Part shown: one piece after another, positions 49,101 through 60,800 of the stretch
Position numbering within the stretch: the first letter of the stretch is position 1
How the letters are laid out: every line of letters starts with the position of its first letter
From: Chrysopilus asiliformis
Taxonomy: Eukaryota > Arthropoda > Insecta > Diptera > Rhagionidae
Assembly (NCBI GenBank): GCA_964034945.1
Contig: OZ035962.1
Location: forward strand, 90,565,650 to 90,629,649
Direction of reading: 5' to 3'
DNA: 64,000 nt
Translations under genes and position numbers: made by a program
Notes under the pieces: generated by a model
Database searches by the model: none
The model's input: the letters and a program-made list of their open reading frames with translations, nothing else
Told to the model about the DNA's origin: nothing

Positions 49101-49814
49101 GCCCGATGCACGATGCACGATGCCCATGCACGATGCCCGTGCACGATGCCCATGCACGATGCCCGTGCCCGTGCACGATGCCCGTGCACGATGCCCATGC
49201 ACGATGCCCATGCACGATGCCCATGCACGATGCCCGTGCACGATGCCCGATGCACGATGCCCGTGCACGATGCCCATGCACGATGCCCATGCACGATGCC
49301 CATGCACGATGCCCATGCACGATGCCCGTGCCCGTGCACGATGCCCGTGCACGATGCCCATGCACGATGCCCATGCACGATGCCCGTGCACGATGCCCGT
49401 GCACGATGCCCATGCACGATGCCCGTGCACGATGCCCATGCACGATGCCCGTGCCCGTGCACGATGCCCGTGCACGATGCCCGATGCACGATGCCCGATG
49501 CACGATGCACGATGCACGATGCCCGTGCACGATGCCCGTGCACGATGCCCGATGCACGATGCCCATGCACGATGCCCATGCACGATGCCCGTGCACGATG
49601 CCCGATGCACGATGCACGATGCCCGATGCACGATGCACGATGCCCGTGCCCGTGCACGATGCCCGTGCACGATGCCCGATGCACGATGCCCGATGCACGA
49701 TGCACGATGCACGATGCCCATGCACGATGCCCGTGCACGATGCCCGATGCACGATGCCCGATGCACGATGCACGATGCACGATGCCCATGCACGATGCCC
49801 GTGCACGATGCCCG
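46144..49814. repeat. 3.7-kb GC-rich minisatellite (GCCCRTGCACGAT)
   Basis: It is built from modules GCACGAT, GCCCGAT (7 bp) and GCCCGT or GCCCAT (6 bp), mostly paired as 13-bp GCCCRTGCACGAT. Rare variants (CATGGACG, CATTCACG, GTGCACAATG) mark higher-order repeats: the pair at 47981/48031 recurs at 49015/49065 (1034 bp), and GTGCACAATG recurs 340 bp apart (48461, 48801). There are almost no stop codons in most frames, so open frames of 1000-1300 codons arise on both strands. Nothing suggests they are translated. Confidence 0.93.
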
Positions 49815-49820
49815 ATCCAA

Positions 49821-52070
49821 AAAAAGGTGGGTGCTGGCTTTTAAAAATACCTAAAAACCACAAAAAAATGTTCTTTCGAAAGTAATAATTTTTTACTGAA
49901 CGCACATAGAATAATACAAAATTCTCTTATTAGTGGTTTTTTATAAAACCCAAATAAATATTTAAAGGGTTTTGTAGCATACCACTTGAAAGAATTTATC
50001 CGCATAAAGCAAAAAACTGCGAAAAACTTAAAAATATATAATGCATTTGAAATTTCCCAAAAATTTGCCTTGGGCTCGTTCGTTTTCTCGAATTTAATGC
50101 CTGATTGCTTTTCTCGAAAATCGAGGGTTTCTGACAAGGTCTTGTGCTTTCGAGACGGCAGTTGTGGTTTTAGACGGCAGTTGTGGAAAATGTTCGGAAG
50201 AAACACTTTACTGAATAAAGTGGAACAATTAAATGCAACTTTTCACTTTAACACCACAAAAATAAATAAACATTATCTGTCAAAAATATTTCCCTTGGGG
50301 AAATCTCGAAATTGTCATGTTCGAGATACGTAATTCCATTGTCTCTCGAAATCGAAGTTGCCTTTCGAATTCGCTGGTCTCATTTTTCGAGATCCGCAAT
50401 GTCTCCCCAGGTTCTATAAAATTAATGTTGATTATAAGCTTTTAGGTAATTTTTGAGATAAAGGACGAAAAATGATGGCCTAATGACACATGCCCACTCT
50501 TTGGTAATTTCAAAGCAAACAACAAAAAATAAACAGTAAGTGGGGCGAAAAAAATTCAGCACCTTAATTTGAATATCCTCCGCTGATTAATTAAAATACT
50601 TGCAGCAAATGTTGCTCCTTTGGTCGGGAAGGTTCAGTTAAGGGGGGAGTCTGGCAGGGCAAGAGGAAATTATGACTCTACTGCTGATGGTTGGTGGATG
50701 TTTATCCCTATGGACGCGTCGTCTAAACGGCCATGTAATAGGATTGAAGGGACATTAATTCCTCCAGAGTGGAATATAAATAAGGTGAAATTGGAATTCC
50801 AGTAGCCTTCATCTACGTTCAATCTGTAGCATGGCCTGCTATAGTAGTGCAAATCTACCTTTTTTCGATAGAATTCTTACTTAAATTAACCCAGCGTTAT
50901 CCTGGGAGATTCCGCAGTATTCTGTATCTGCTACTATTCTGCCACCACACAATTAAAATTACAACAACAGCCACTAAGATATTTTGGGGGATGTGAAACA
51001 AACCCCACCATCAACCGTCACCATCGTATCGTTCCCATCAGGATATACCAGCGAGTTGCTCCTTTTTAGTCTTTCGATGTTTTTCCTTTAGTAATATTTT
51101 CCACATTGGCTCCTTTTTTCATGTTATAAGGATAAGGAGGCATAATAAAAACCAGTTTTAATTAAGACGATAATGTTAATTAGAGTCCGTTGCACTTATT
51201 TTGTGTTAGTGATAAAGGGAAGAGCTGATTCTCCATTGACCCGACCACACCATCATCCTCGAAACTACACGGGCATCCCTTAGTTCGTGAATGTTTTTTT
51301 TCCTCTGGACTGATTCAGCTTCATAGTGGAAAAGGACCTTCATTCATTCATTCAGTTTTCCGTTCTATATGAACGAAGAAGACAGTCATGGGATTTGGTA
51401 TACAGACGGAAGTACCAGTTTAAATGTGAAAATATTTTCAAAATGAAAGAAAATAAAGAGGCAGAGAAAGGATATATATTTTCTAGACAAAGCATTTTAA
51501 AGTATGGCTTTACTGAATTTATTCAAAAAATTTTAATTGCACTTGGGCTACTGCTCGCAAAGGAACAAACGAATAAAGCGTCGAGTATTTCCATAAAATA
51601 TTATTCAGCCACCCTTGGCGCATAAAGGGCCTAGTGTTACCATCTATAGATATGAGAAATGGGATGAGAAATGGTAAATTGCCTCCTTTGGCAATTAGGC
51701 ACTTGAAAGGAATTATCGCTGGTCTTTAGAACAATCGCCTTGTTTTGCATTTTTTCTATAAAAAGGGGAAAATTATTTAAGATTTTATTACACTTGCCTT
51801 TGTGTAATTTATATAGGAGAATAATCTTTTCGTCCTTTATCTAAAAAAAAAAAAATCCAGTAATGTTTTTTTTCGTTTCAAGGGGGTACCTTTTATATTT
51901 CTTCAATTGAATTTTTTTTAATACGGAATCATATATGGTCATGTCACAGCAATATTCACGAAACTGCAGTATCGTACTTTAGAAATAACGAGTTTAAAGA
52001 TTTTGACATTTTTCACTTTGGGAGCATTATGTAAAAACTGAAAATGTAAAATTGTAACAGCAAAGCTATT
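49821..52070. other. Mostly non-coding stretch
   Basis: It holds one exon candidate (50606-50784). Otherwise AT-rich with no repeat ends or recognised proteins. Confidence 0.3.
50606..50784 (+). CDS. Putative isolated exon of unknown gene
   Basis: Acceptor ATACTTGCAG and donor AATAAG|GTGAAA bound a frame of 59 full codons: NVAPLVGKVQLRGESGRARG, then NYDSTADGWWMFIPMDASSK, then RPCNRIEGTLIPPEWNINK. The composition (Gly, Trp, Pro, mixed charge) is protein-like and differs from the Lys/Phe/Ile-rich chance frames around it. Read through, it stops at TAG 50803-50805. The family is not recognised, and no neighbouring exon could be paired with it. Confidence 0.33.
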
Positions 52071-52633
52071 TCTATATACATATAAAATCGTTTAACCTGA
52101 CTGAGTGACTGACTCATCAACGCCCAAACCCCTAAAGCTAGTGACTTGAAACTTTCACAATATGTCCCAATCATTGCGTAAGCGCTCACTAAGGCGGGGT
52201 TTTCCGAAATTTTACCCCTAAGGGGGTAAAGGGGGTTTGGGTGTTTTTAAACCGTGATTTTCGCCATGAATCCTGCTCAATAGGAAGCGGAAAAGGAGTT
52301 TTTGGGGTCGCTGATCACGAATCCGGTGTTCGAATTTCAAAATTCAAAACGGAAGGTTCTGTAAAGATAACGCAAATAGCCTTTTTCCCATCTTTTCCGG
52401 GGAAAAATGGCATTAGGGGGTTTCCGGATTCGCTGATCACGATGTCCTTTTTCCAATTTTTCTTGCAAATACTGGCTTTGGGAGAGGTTTTCTCTGGTGT
52501 TGGAATTTCAAAATTCGAAACGGAATGTTGTAAGGACAACATTTTTTCCCAAAAGTTTTTAAGTTATTTATGGTTTTTTGGCATTCTAAAATTTATACAA
52601 AAAACTTTAAGCTGGCAACGAATGGTCTGCTAG
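52071..52633 (+). mobile_element. Helitron-like element, second family
   Basis: The 5' side TCTATATACATATAAAATCG is followed by GACTGAGTGACTGACTCATC. The 3' end is GGTCTGCTAG before T. Two internal blocks with GGTTCTGTAAAGATAACGCA/TTGTAAGGACAACA-type sequence repeat. The layout matches common insect Helitrons, but the base before TC is T, not A, and the terminal hairpin is weak. Confidence 0.5.
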
Positions 52634-52760
52634 TAAATACTAAATAGAAAATTTTACAAAATATGGTTTCCGTGCACCTGTTTAGCATAATAACTAAAAC
52701 AGGCCAAAATGTCAGTTTAGTGACTATGGTTGTGATACGACGATTTGTAGTGGATGTTTT

Positions 52761-52974
52761 TTAACCCTTAAAGGCTTGGTGGTACACGCGATGTACCACC
52801 TTTTTTGTAACAAATACTACACGGTGGTATCAAAATTGTACCACCAATTAAACCGTCTTTCATTGCCGTATGATACTTTAAAATGGTACCACTAAAAAAA
52901 TCAAAAAAAATTTTTTTTTTCGAGTGCCGGAAGGGTGAAAATATTTGCTATTTTTCTGTGCCTCTAAGGGTTAA
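52761..52974. mobile_element. TTAA-flanked MITE (CCCTTARAGGC ends)
   Basis: TTAA lies on both sides. CCCTTAAAGGC pairs with the complement of GCCTCTAAGGG (one mismatch). The interior has GGTGGTACA/TGTACCACC palindromes. 214 bp. Confidence 0.7.
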
Positions 52975-55354
52975 ACCGTAAATCTCGTGTTAAAACATTT
53001 CGACGCCTCCACGTAAGACTATCGTAACTTGAATTACAAAATTCTTCAATGTTGAATTTTTAATTCAGTAAAAAAAAAACCTTGTTAACTTTTTTGAGAT
53101 TTTAAGGATGTGCAATTGAATATTGAACAATGCTCTTCCAAAATTATTTAAACAATGAAAATTCTTCCCAATATTAACATTTTATAGTACTTACAAAAAC
53201 GTTAGAATTTTGACATCTCAAGAGAGTTATGATAGTCTTGATAGGGGTCTATTTCTCTGTACGTTGAAAACAATGTAAAATATTTTTTATAGAAAGATCT
53301 GGAGCTTTGGGGAAGACTCTTGGCGAACGAAGAAAAAAAAACACTTTTAAAACTAAGAAAAACCATTTTCCAAGTTTTTTTTTTAATACCATTTTACCTA
53401 ATGTTTTTCAAAATAACATAGCAAACCCCAAACAACTCCTTAATTTGACGAATGATTGATTAATGAAGTCAATTACATAATCAAAATCTAAACAAAAGGA
53501 CAAAAAAAACTTTCATAGTTTATCCTTTTGACTTGAAGCCAACTTTTACCAAAAAATAAAAAGGACGAAAGTCTGTTTTTCACGGTAAACGTTTTCAAAC
53601 ACAAAAGTTTTCCTTGCCATGGCGGAATGCATAGAGGTTTTACTCGTTTATTATTGAAAACATCAATAGATTTCTGTTTACCTTTGATGCATGCATAGCA
53701 TACACGTTTCAGGTACACGTCGGCTAACATGAAATGGGAATCCCCGATTAAATAGAGTAAAAAAACAGGCAAATAATATGAAGACACATTGAAGTTGATG
53801 GATAGGAGTAAAGGTCAAATATCAGTCAGACAGCAACAACAGCGGCCCATGGAATTTGAATTATATTTAGGTTCATTGGGTTTCACATTAATAGAGTTTA
53901 TATTATAGTCTAGCCATTTACATATGTATATGGTTGCGTTTACCTAAAGTTGTCCCATTGCTGTCATCCCCTTTTGCTGGCGGTACGTTGAGCGCCACAA
54001 GTTAGTGAACGAACGACGTAAAATTATTAATGAAAGATGGGAAAATATAGGGAAATTGAAAATGGGGCATAACCGAAAACAAACCGATCAATAAACTTAA
54101 TGGTATTTACCCGTATTAAACCGTTAATGACTTTTTATCCCGATACGAACCACCAATAGGGATGTTTTTGCTATGCGAATCGACGAATCTACATCACCAT
54201 TGCCACACTTGATATTATGGCAGTGAGACTGAGGTAAGGACGAATAGGATAAGCCATGCAAGGATATTTTACTATGATGCTACCGCTATTTTCTAGTATT
54301 CACTATATACGACGTATCTACATGGCTTCAGCATAGATGCTGTTGTGGGGGCTCTCTATAGCATTTATGTTTGCCTTCTAGTGATAAACTTGAAGTAATC
54401 CTAGCGAATGTGATTGGTATTAATGACCTTATTCTCTTCTACCCACTATTTGAACAAAAAACCGCAGTAAAATTGTGGAGAGCAAACGTAAGAAAAATGG
54501 TTTTTATGTGAAGATATGTCCCACTTCTTAGCAGTTAGATTTTCTATCGTAGCATCTGAAATCCTAAACCGAATGCGGAACAAGCAGCATTGCAATAGGG
54601 GAAGGCGTTATTTAAGTAGAATGTATGAGGCTCAGACTCCCCAATGTCCAAAGTCTAGAGAAAAAATCTCCTCTAATCTGACGGGCATTACTTTCTTTTT
54701 AAACTATATACACTAATGAATCCTTAACGATTTCTTAAGTCTTATTGACGTGAATTTTCTGTCGGATTTTGAATTTCCCTTTATGGAAAGGGGATTTTAG
54801 TTATATGTTTTTCTAGCCGACAGAATTAAATCCGAATACAGATTAAATTCGTCCTACAGTATAAGGCGTTATAATTAAGTAAACATCGAAATTTTGTTAT
54901 TTGCTATCGTCACGTTGATCAAGTTTCGATTTTGATTAATGACGAATGATTTTCGGTGAAGTTAATTAGGGATTTTGTTAGAATTTAGTCAGCTCAAAGG
55001 ATTTTGTCAATTTCCGATTCGTTAAAAATCGAAAAAGAATCACAAATCATTGTGATAATTAAAAAAAACGAGAAAAAAAAATTTCACGAAAATATTTTAT
55101 TTTACTGGCTTTGTTTTTGGCCGCTTCACGATCTTCACAATTGTCAGTTTTCGGGAGAAGATCCTTTCAACAGCCTCAGAACGAATAAGAAGGATTATTG
55201 AAGAGTGTAGAATAAATGGTAGCCGTTTTTTCTCGTTATATTCCTGTAAGGCAAATATCTTTTTAATATTTTATTTTTCGAAAATTTTACATTAGAGGGT
55301 TTTTTAGGTCGCTGATTGCGAATAAAAGGTCAAAACTTCGAGGATAGGGAGCCC
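52975..55354. other. No recognisable gene
   Basis: AT-rich and apparently low in repeats. Open frames up to 99 codons show no motif. Confidence 0.3.
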
Positions 55355-55608
55355 TTAACACTAGATTGCCCAAGCAAGTCATATTGACTGCTTTTTAATT
55401 TCAATCAGAAAAACAATTATGTATATAATGACACAATTTGTTAGAATTTTGTGACTTTTTGTACAACATATAAATGCGTTTATTAATAATTGTAGTTACC
55501 TCCCCCCCCCCCCCCCCCTTCATTTCCGGTATATATATATGTGTTATACCTATATTGCCAAAAACAGTCATTTTGACTGCTTGACTTCCTTGGGCAATCT
55601 AGTGTTAA
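55355..55608 (+). mobile_element. TTAA-flanked MITE (CACTAGATTG ends), copy B
   Basis: Same ends and interior as 7910-8160, with a longer C run (about 18 C near 55502). Its right TTAA (55605-55608) is also the left TTAA of the next element. Confidence 0.87.
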
Positions 55609-55998
55609 GGTGCCGCTCCACATGAGAGTAAATGCCGCCGGCAAGAACCTCTCGATAGCAGCTACTCGTAAATGGACACGTCTCTAAGAGTCGCTCGTAG
55701 AAACGCGTAAAAACTCGCGAGCTAGTTTCTGCGAGCTGTCCAAAGTGATTCTACTCTATAGTCGACACGCACCCACTGAACTCTCGGGGAGTTGCTCGCC
55801 AGATACGAACGGCGTTTCAATTTCGCTAGTAGCTCTCGAGAACTCGCCAAAGCAAGATGTCAAAAAAATCAAGATATTGGTCTTGAAAAGAGAAAAATCG
55901 CCGAAATTAACTCTCAAATGGACAACCTCCTGCGAGTAACTCTCGAGAGTTTTTGAGAGTTACTCGCGTATTTACTCTCATGAGGAGCGGCACCTTTA
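55605..55998 (-). mobile_element. MITE (GGTGCCGCTCC ends), copy B, reversed
   Basis: Reverse orientation of the 38113 element, with close similarity throughout (TCCACATGAGAGTAAATGCC, CTCTCGAGAACTCGCC). The right flank is TTTA instead of TTAA. It abuts the preceding MITE at a single TTAA. Confidence 0.85.
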
Positions 55999-56477
55999 GA
56001 CTGGTGTATTTAAACCTGTGACCAATATTTTTTTCTGAAAAATTATGCCTACTGTGCATATTTTTTTTTAAATTCCCCTGCGGCGCATTTTTTTTTTGAG
56101 TATGTCTGGTCTACATTTAGTCATAGACAGGAAGTGGAATTGTATCATATTGGAATGAGAATTTCTATAATTATTGATAGAAAAAGGGTTTTCCCGATCA
56201 GGGAGGCTCAAACGAGATTTTCGGAATATGAGGGCGGGAAGCGAGCTTATTTTAGTTACGCCATTGGTATGTTCCGAATCCGTTGCTATGGTTTCACCAT
56301 GTTCATGATTTTGTATTCTGTAAAATGTTTATAAATGTTTTTTTTACTAGTAGCAAATATACAGAAAAGTTCCTAAACTGTCTTTGAAATTGGATAATTA
56401 TTCTTCTAAATAAAACACCTGTACAGGCAATAGTTACATTTTCTTCTTTACCTTCAACATTGGTTATTTTTAATTGC

Positions 56478-56677
56478 NNNNNNNNNNNNNNNNNNNNNNN
56501 NNNNNNNNNNNNNNNNNNNNNNNNNNNNNNNNNNNNNNNNNNNNNNNNNNNNNNNNNNNNNNNNNNNNNNNNNNNNNNNNNNNNNNNNNNNNNNNNNNNN
56601 NNNNNNNNNNNNNNNNNNNNNNNNNNNNNNNNNNNNNNNNNNNNNNNNNNNNNNNNNNNNNNNNNNNNNNNNNNNNN
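56478..56677. other. Assembly gap of 200 N
   Basis: A run of exactly 200 N, probably a placeholder length. Frames spanning it are meaningless. Confidence 0.99.
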
Positions 56678-59600
56678 TATCTGCGTATTTACAATAAATT
56701 TATGTAAGTAGGTATTGAAATCATCTTACGTTTCTTAATAACTAGCTTGAATCCCATCATTGACGAGTTAAAAGTTTGCCATAAGATTTTGCACCAAAAA
56801 AACAGAGAAATAAGTTAAAAACTTTCAGAATTTTTTTTTTTTTGGAAATGCCTTCAGGCCCTTCTGTTTCGAATTTCAAAATTCTAGCTCCAAGATTCGT
56901 GATCAGCTACCAGAAACCCCCCTAAAGCTACCCAAATAGCATATTAAGCAGCCGTGTCGTTTTTATTCACATATTTCGGCGCTGTGATAAGTAATTTTTG
57001 TCACGGGAACATCGCCGTTGTGCGAATGGGAGGCGCAACCACATCCATAGTGGGGAACACTTTGTAGTGGTTTGCCATGCTGCAATTATGACACAGGAAC
57101 GTAATTCTGACTTCCCATCAACAAAATTAGCAGCTTCAAGCTTTATGCGACAGCATGATCCAACGACATTTCATCACACAAATCTTCGAATGGAGTTTTC
57201 TTTCTCCCTCGAATGCTTAACTAGCTTAGCGACGGAACAGAGATGAACAAATAAAAAAGTAAACAGTAAGCGAACAAGAAAAACCTAATGGCGATAAATT
57301 AATGGAAACTTTTCGTGGAGTGTTATTTTATAGTGAAGTTTTCCGCCGATTACATGGCGTGGCTTTAGTTAGAACTAAAAATTTTCGAAAATATTGGATT
57401 TTAAAGGGCCATCAAATTATTTTGTTTTTAGCGAAAATTCTTTTAAATTTAATTTTGCCGGTTAATTTTTTTTCTTTTGCAATGAAATTTTGATGCCAAT
57501 AAAATGGTGCTGTTTCGAAAGTGTCTGCTATCCATTCCCAAGAAACAATTTGCAACAGTGGTTAGAAAAAAACCTTCAATTTAGGTTACATTTTGGTTAC
57601 ATTTTAGATGGTTTCCGAATAAACCCGCCAAAAACGGTTATTTTGAGCTTCTAAACAGGGTTTCTGAAACGTTTCTGAAAGGTTACAGAAACCAAATGTG
57701 AAACTTTTGAGTTTTGTTACCATGGTTTCAAATACGTTTCTTAACCGGAATGTAACCTCAAATTGTTACTTGGGTTTTTGATGCAATTTCCTTCAGTTAT
57801 TAGCCTGAAATAAGAAATTTAATTCTCGAAGCGAAATCGTTTGAATCAATTGTCTATGGGAAATATTTCGGTGGAAGGCATAATTTTTCCCTTTTGTTTG
57901 TAAACCAGGGGCTTTGAGGTAACTCTAGTGGCAACCGTGGCTACCCAGTTCTCATTACACGCTTCTTCAAAGTGAAACTGACATTCAGGTTCCACAGCTA
58001 ATCATTGTATCGACCCGACAACCGTCAAATGCCACTCTATCGCTGCATGATTTTCATGAAGCGAATATTGACCTAAAGACAACCCGTCGATCACCAATTT
58101 CCTCATTAAAGCTCCTAATTGACCAAATTCGTTGGAAAACCAATTGGATTTCCAATCATCTTGTACCAAGTACCGAAGGTACGTTTTAGGGAATTTTGAC
58201 TGGAAATCCAAGATTTTTCCTGTGAAAATGGCCCTTTTTGTACCATAACGTCCATAATTCCAAATGTTCCCACAAATATTCTTAAACTTTATAAAGGAAA
58301 ATTGGTTGGTACATTTGGACACGGTACAAAAATTTCAACATTGGTCAATTGGGCTATTGTGGGTTTTGAGACACATTATTAATCAGTGTGTCGTTCTCGT
58401 TGCTTCTTATGCTTTTTGTACGCGGATGTGAATTATATAGGTCTAAATCTTTAGCCCCGATTGCGTAAATTGCTGACTAAAAAATCGAATTCCAACATCA
58501 GATCCGAATCAGCCAGAAAAACTCCATAATACTAACATTCTTGAGGAAAATTGATAAGTAGGATATTCCAACAGGATCTTCTTCTGAAAATTTTAAAATT
58601 TTGTGCGGTCCAAAAAGCATATTGAATCACTCTTGATACTGTTTTAAATACCTGGGGGAAAGAATGGTATATTATTAGTATTATTATTTCGAAGAAATTA
58701 ACTTCACATTGTTGGCTAAGTTCATTAGCCTTTTAGTGAAGCTAAATTATAAAACCTGTTAAATCCGACACAAATGTTTTTTTTTGAAAACTTTCTCTTT
58801 GTTCAATGCCGGATATTTCAAAGTTCTACAAATTAGAGAAATATTTGCATTAATTTTAAGCCGGATAATCGAATCAATATTCTATGATTGGAAAATTCTG
58901 TATTTACATTGTAAACTACAATGAAGAAGGAGTTGAATTGATTTTGCAACTTATTTTGTGAGTACCTAGCGTAGTTGTTGTTTTTGTTTTCCTAAAATCT
59001 TTGATATTACTTTATACCAATTAAGAAGTTCATCCAAAGAGTTGAGATTGAAAGACTAAAGTCATTAACATTAAACGTAAATAAACAGACAGAAAAGTCA
59101 AGATGGTAATTTCTTTTCTTACCCTATGGCACCATTTTCCCCTTTGAGAAAAACTTCAACGTTGTAACAGTTGATTTCTCACTGGTTGAATTGGTCCCGG
59201 ATTTTCATACTCTTTCGGGATAAAGAATTTTTTTTTCTTGTTTTTGCCATCAACATGTTAATATTTCTTTATTCTTAGACTTTTCCAACTTTTGCATATG
59301 ATGTAATGTTTCTTCAATTGGTGGCACTTGGATAAATCGCAAATGCCGTATGACGATTTTCCGCTGCTTAGAGATTTTACCAGCTGTGTATAAAAAGATT
59401 TTTAAGAAATAATTTCGTGAAAATTCTTCAAGTCACACGACAAATTTTCACATTTTCTAAAAAGTTTTCTTCATTTTCAGTTCGTAAAGTTGAAGAGACT
59501 AAAATACTTGATATTAGTGTAAAGTCATCTGTTTCATCAAGACATCTGGATGGCGGGGGAAGATAAACTTGATAAAGGACCAAAATGACTGGAATGAGTG

Positions 59601-60430
59601 TCTTGTGCAAATAATTTTTACAGCAGCAGGAGGAGGCGGGAAATAGGACTAAATACTGCCAGTGTTTAATTCACAATTCCTAACCCAATTGGGATGACTT
59701 GACGACTATTCGTAATGAAAATGACGACTTCTTCCCGGGTCTAATCTGATCCACACTCCGACCAAAATTACGCCACGACTTCTGAATGTACGATTCTGAA
59801 TGCGGGGTGGGGTGAATGTCGCTCTATTTGAAGAGACTAATTATGTTTTTGTCTGCAAATATGGCGAATACAGGAAATCAAGACGTTGTTTACCAGTTCC
59901 TTTATTCGAAGGATTCAAAATGGGATGCTTTCTGTCTGTCGTACGTGTTTAACTACGGACCGAGACGACAGTATGATGGTATTTGCACAGGATAACTAGA
60001 AATGTTTTAACCAAGGTAGGAACATGTGTACAACACTCATATATAGACGAATGTTGTCACTATTAGTCCCGGATCGTATTTAAACCCTGATGAAATGAGT
60101 CACATGAGATGATTTCCGTTTTAGAATTTACCCAAGGTAATGTATGCGGACGCAATTAAAATTCAAAATACTAAATGGAAATAGTAATAATTCTGGTAAT
60201 GATACAACTTTACGTATCCCCCGTTTGACTATCTTTTATATTAACCAAAATGTTTAATTGATTATTGCTTGGCAAATATTTGAATGTTAGTTTTGGAAAT
60301 TGCTATTGAAATATGATATAAATTTCGAAAGAAACAAGTTATTTAAAAAAAAAGTTGGCTTCCAATTTTATAGCCTTTGGCATAGGACAGGCTATTTGGC
60401 ATAGCTTTTATCAAAAGAAAAATTTCTTCC
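56678..60430. other. No recognisable gene
   Basis: A short piece near 56850-56935 resembles the interior of the 52.1-kb Helitron-like element (TTTCGAATTTCAAAATTC, GATCAGCTACCAG). Otherwise AT-rich, with no coding signal; the open frame at 56998-57246 has no motif. Confidence 0.3.
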
Positions 60431-60800
60431 GAAAAAGGGAAAAATCTAACCGCCCCTTCCCACTCTCCCATTCAACTGTAAAAATTTTTTTCAATTTTCT
60501 CGAAAACGGCTCATTTTTTCGAAAAAAAAGTGTTTAGAATATGATTCTACATAACTCTGCCATACTTCAAAATCCATTCTTTCCACTCCTCACCCCCTCC
60601 CATTCAAATGGAAAAGATTTTTACGATGATTTCGAAAACGATTGGTTTTTTTCCAAAACCGTATATTCCATAGGATTTTATGAGACCGTAACAGCTTTCG
60701 AATGAATAATTCCTAAATAACTATTTAATGCGTCAAAATTGGATAAGGTTTATTGGTAGAAGTCGATTTTACAATTATCGTTACAGACCCCGAACACACA
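60431..60800 (+). repeat. Fragment of the dispersed TATACCC family
   Basis: CTACATAACTCTGCCATACT, TCAAAATCCATTC and a closing ACACACAGGCATACACACAT tract match the body of the 24.1-kb copy in diverged form. Confidence 0.4.

Noticed and set aside
46144..49814. CRISPR-like appearance of short regular repeats
   Set aside because: There are no unique spacers; everything is repeat, and the genome is eukaryotic.
46024..49905. Open frames of about 600-1300 codons on both strands
   Set aside because: They are produced by the stop-free 13-bp repeat; several frames on both strands are open at once and the peptides are low-complexity permutations of HGHRAWASCMGIV-like units.
56235..56267. Possible second copy of the CAGTGGCGTAACTAGG MITE (TTAGTTACGCCATTGG)
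   Set aside because: Only one end is visible and no left partner was found, so it is at most a solo remnant.
56460..56711. Open frames across the N run
   Set aside because: They consist of unknown bases.
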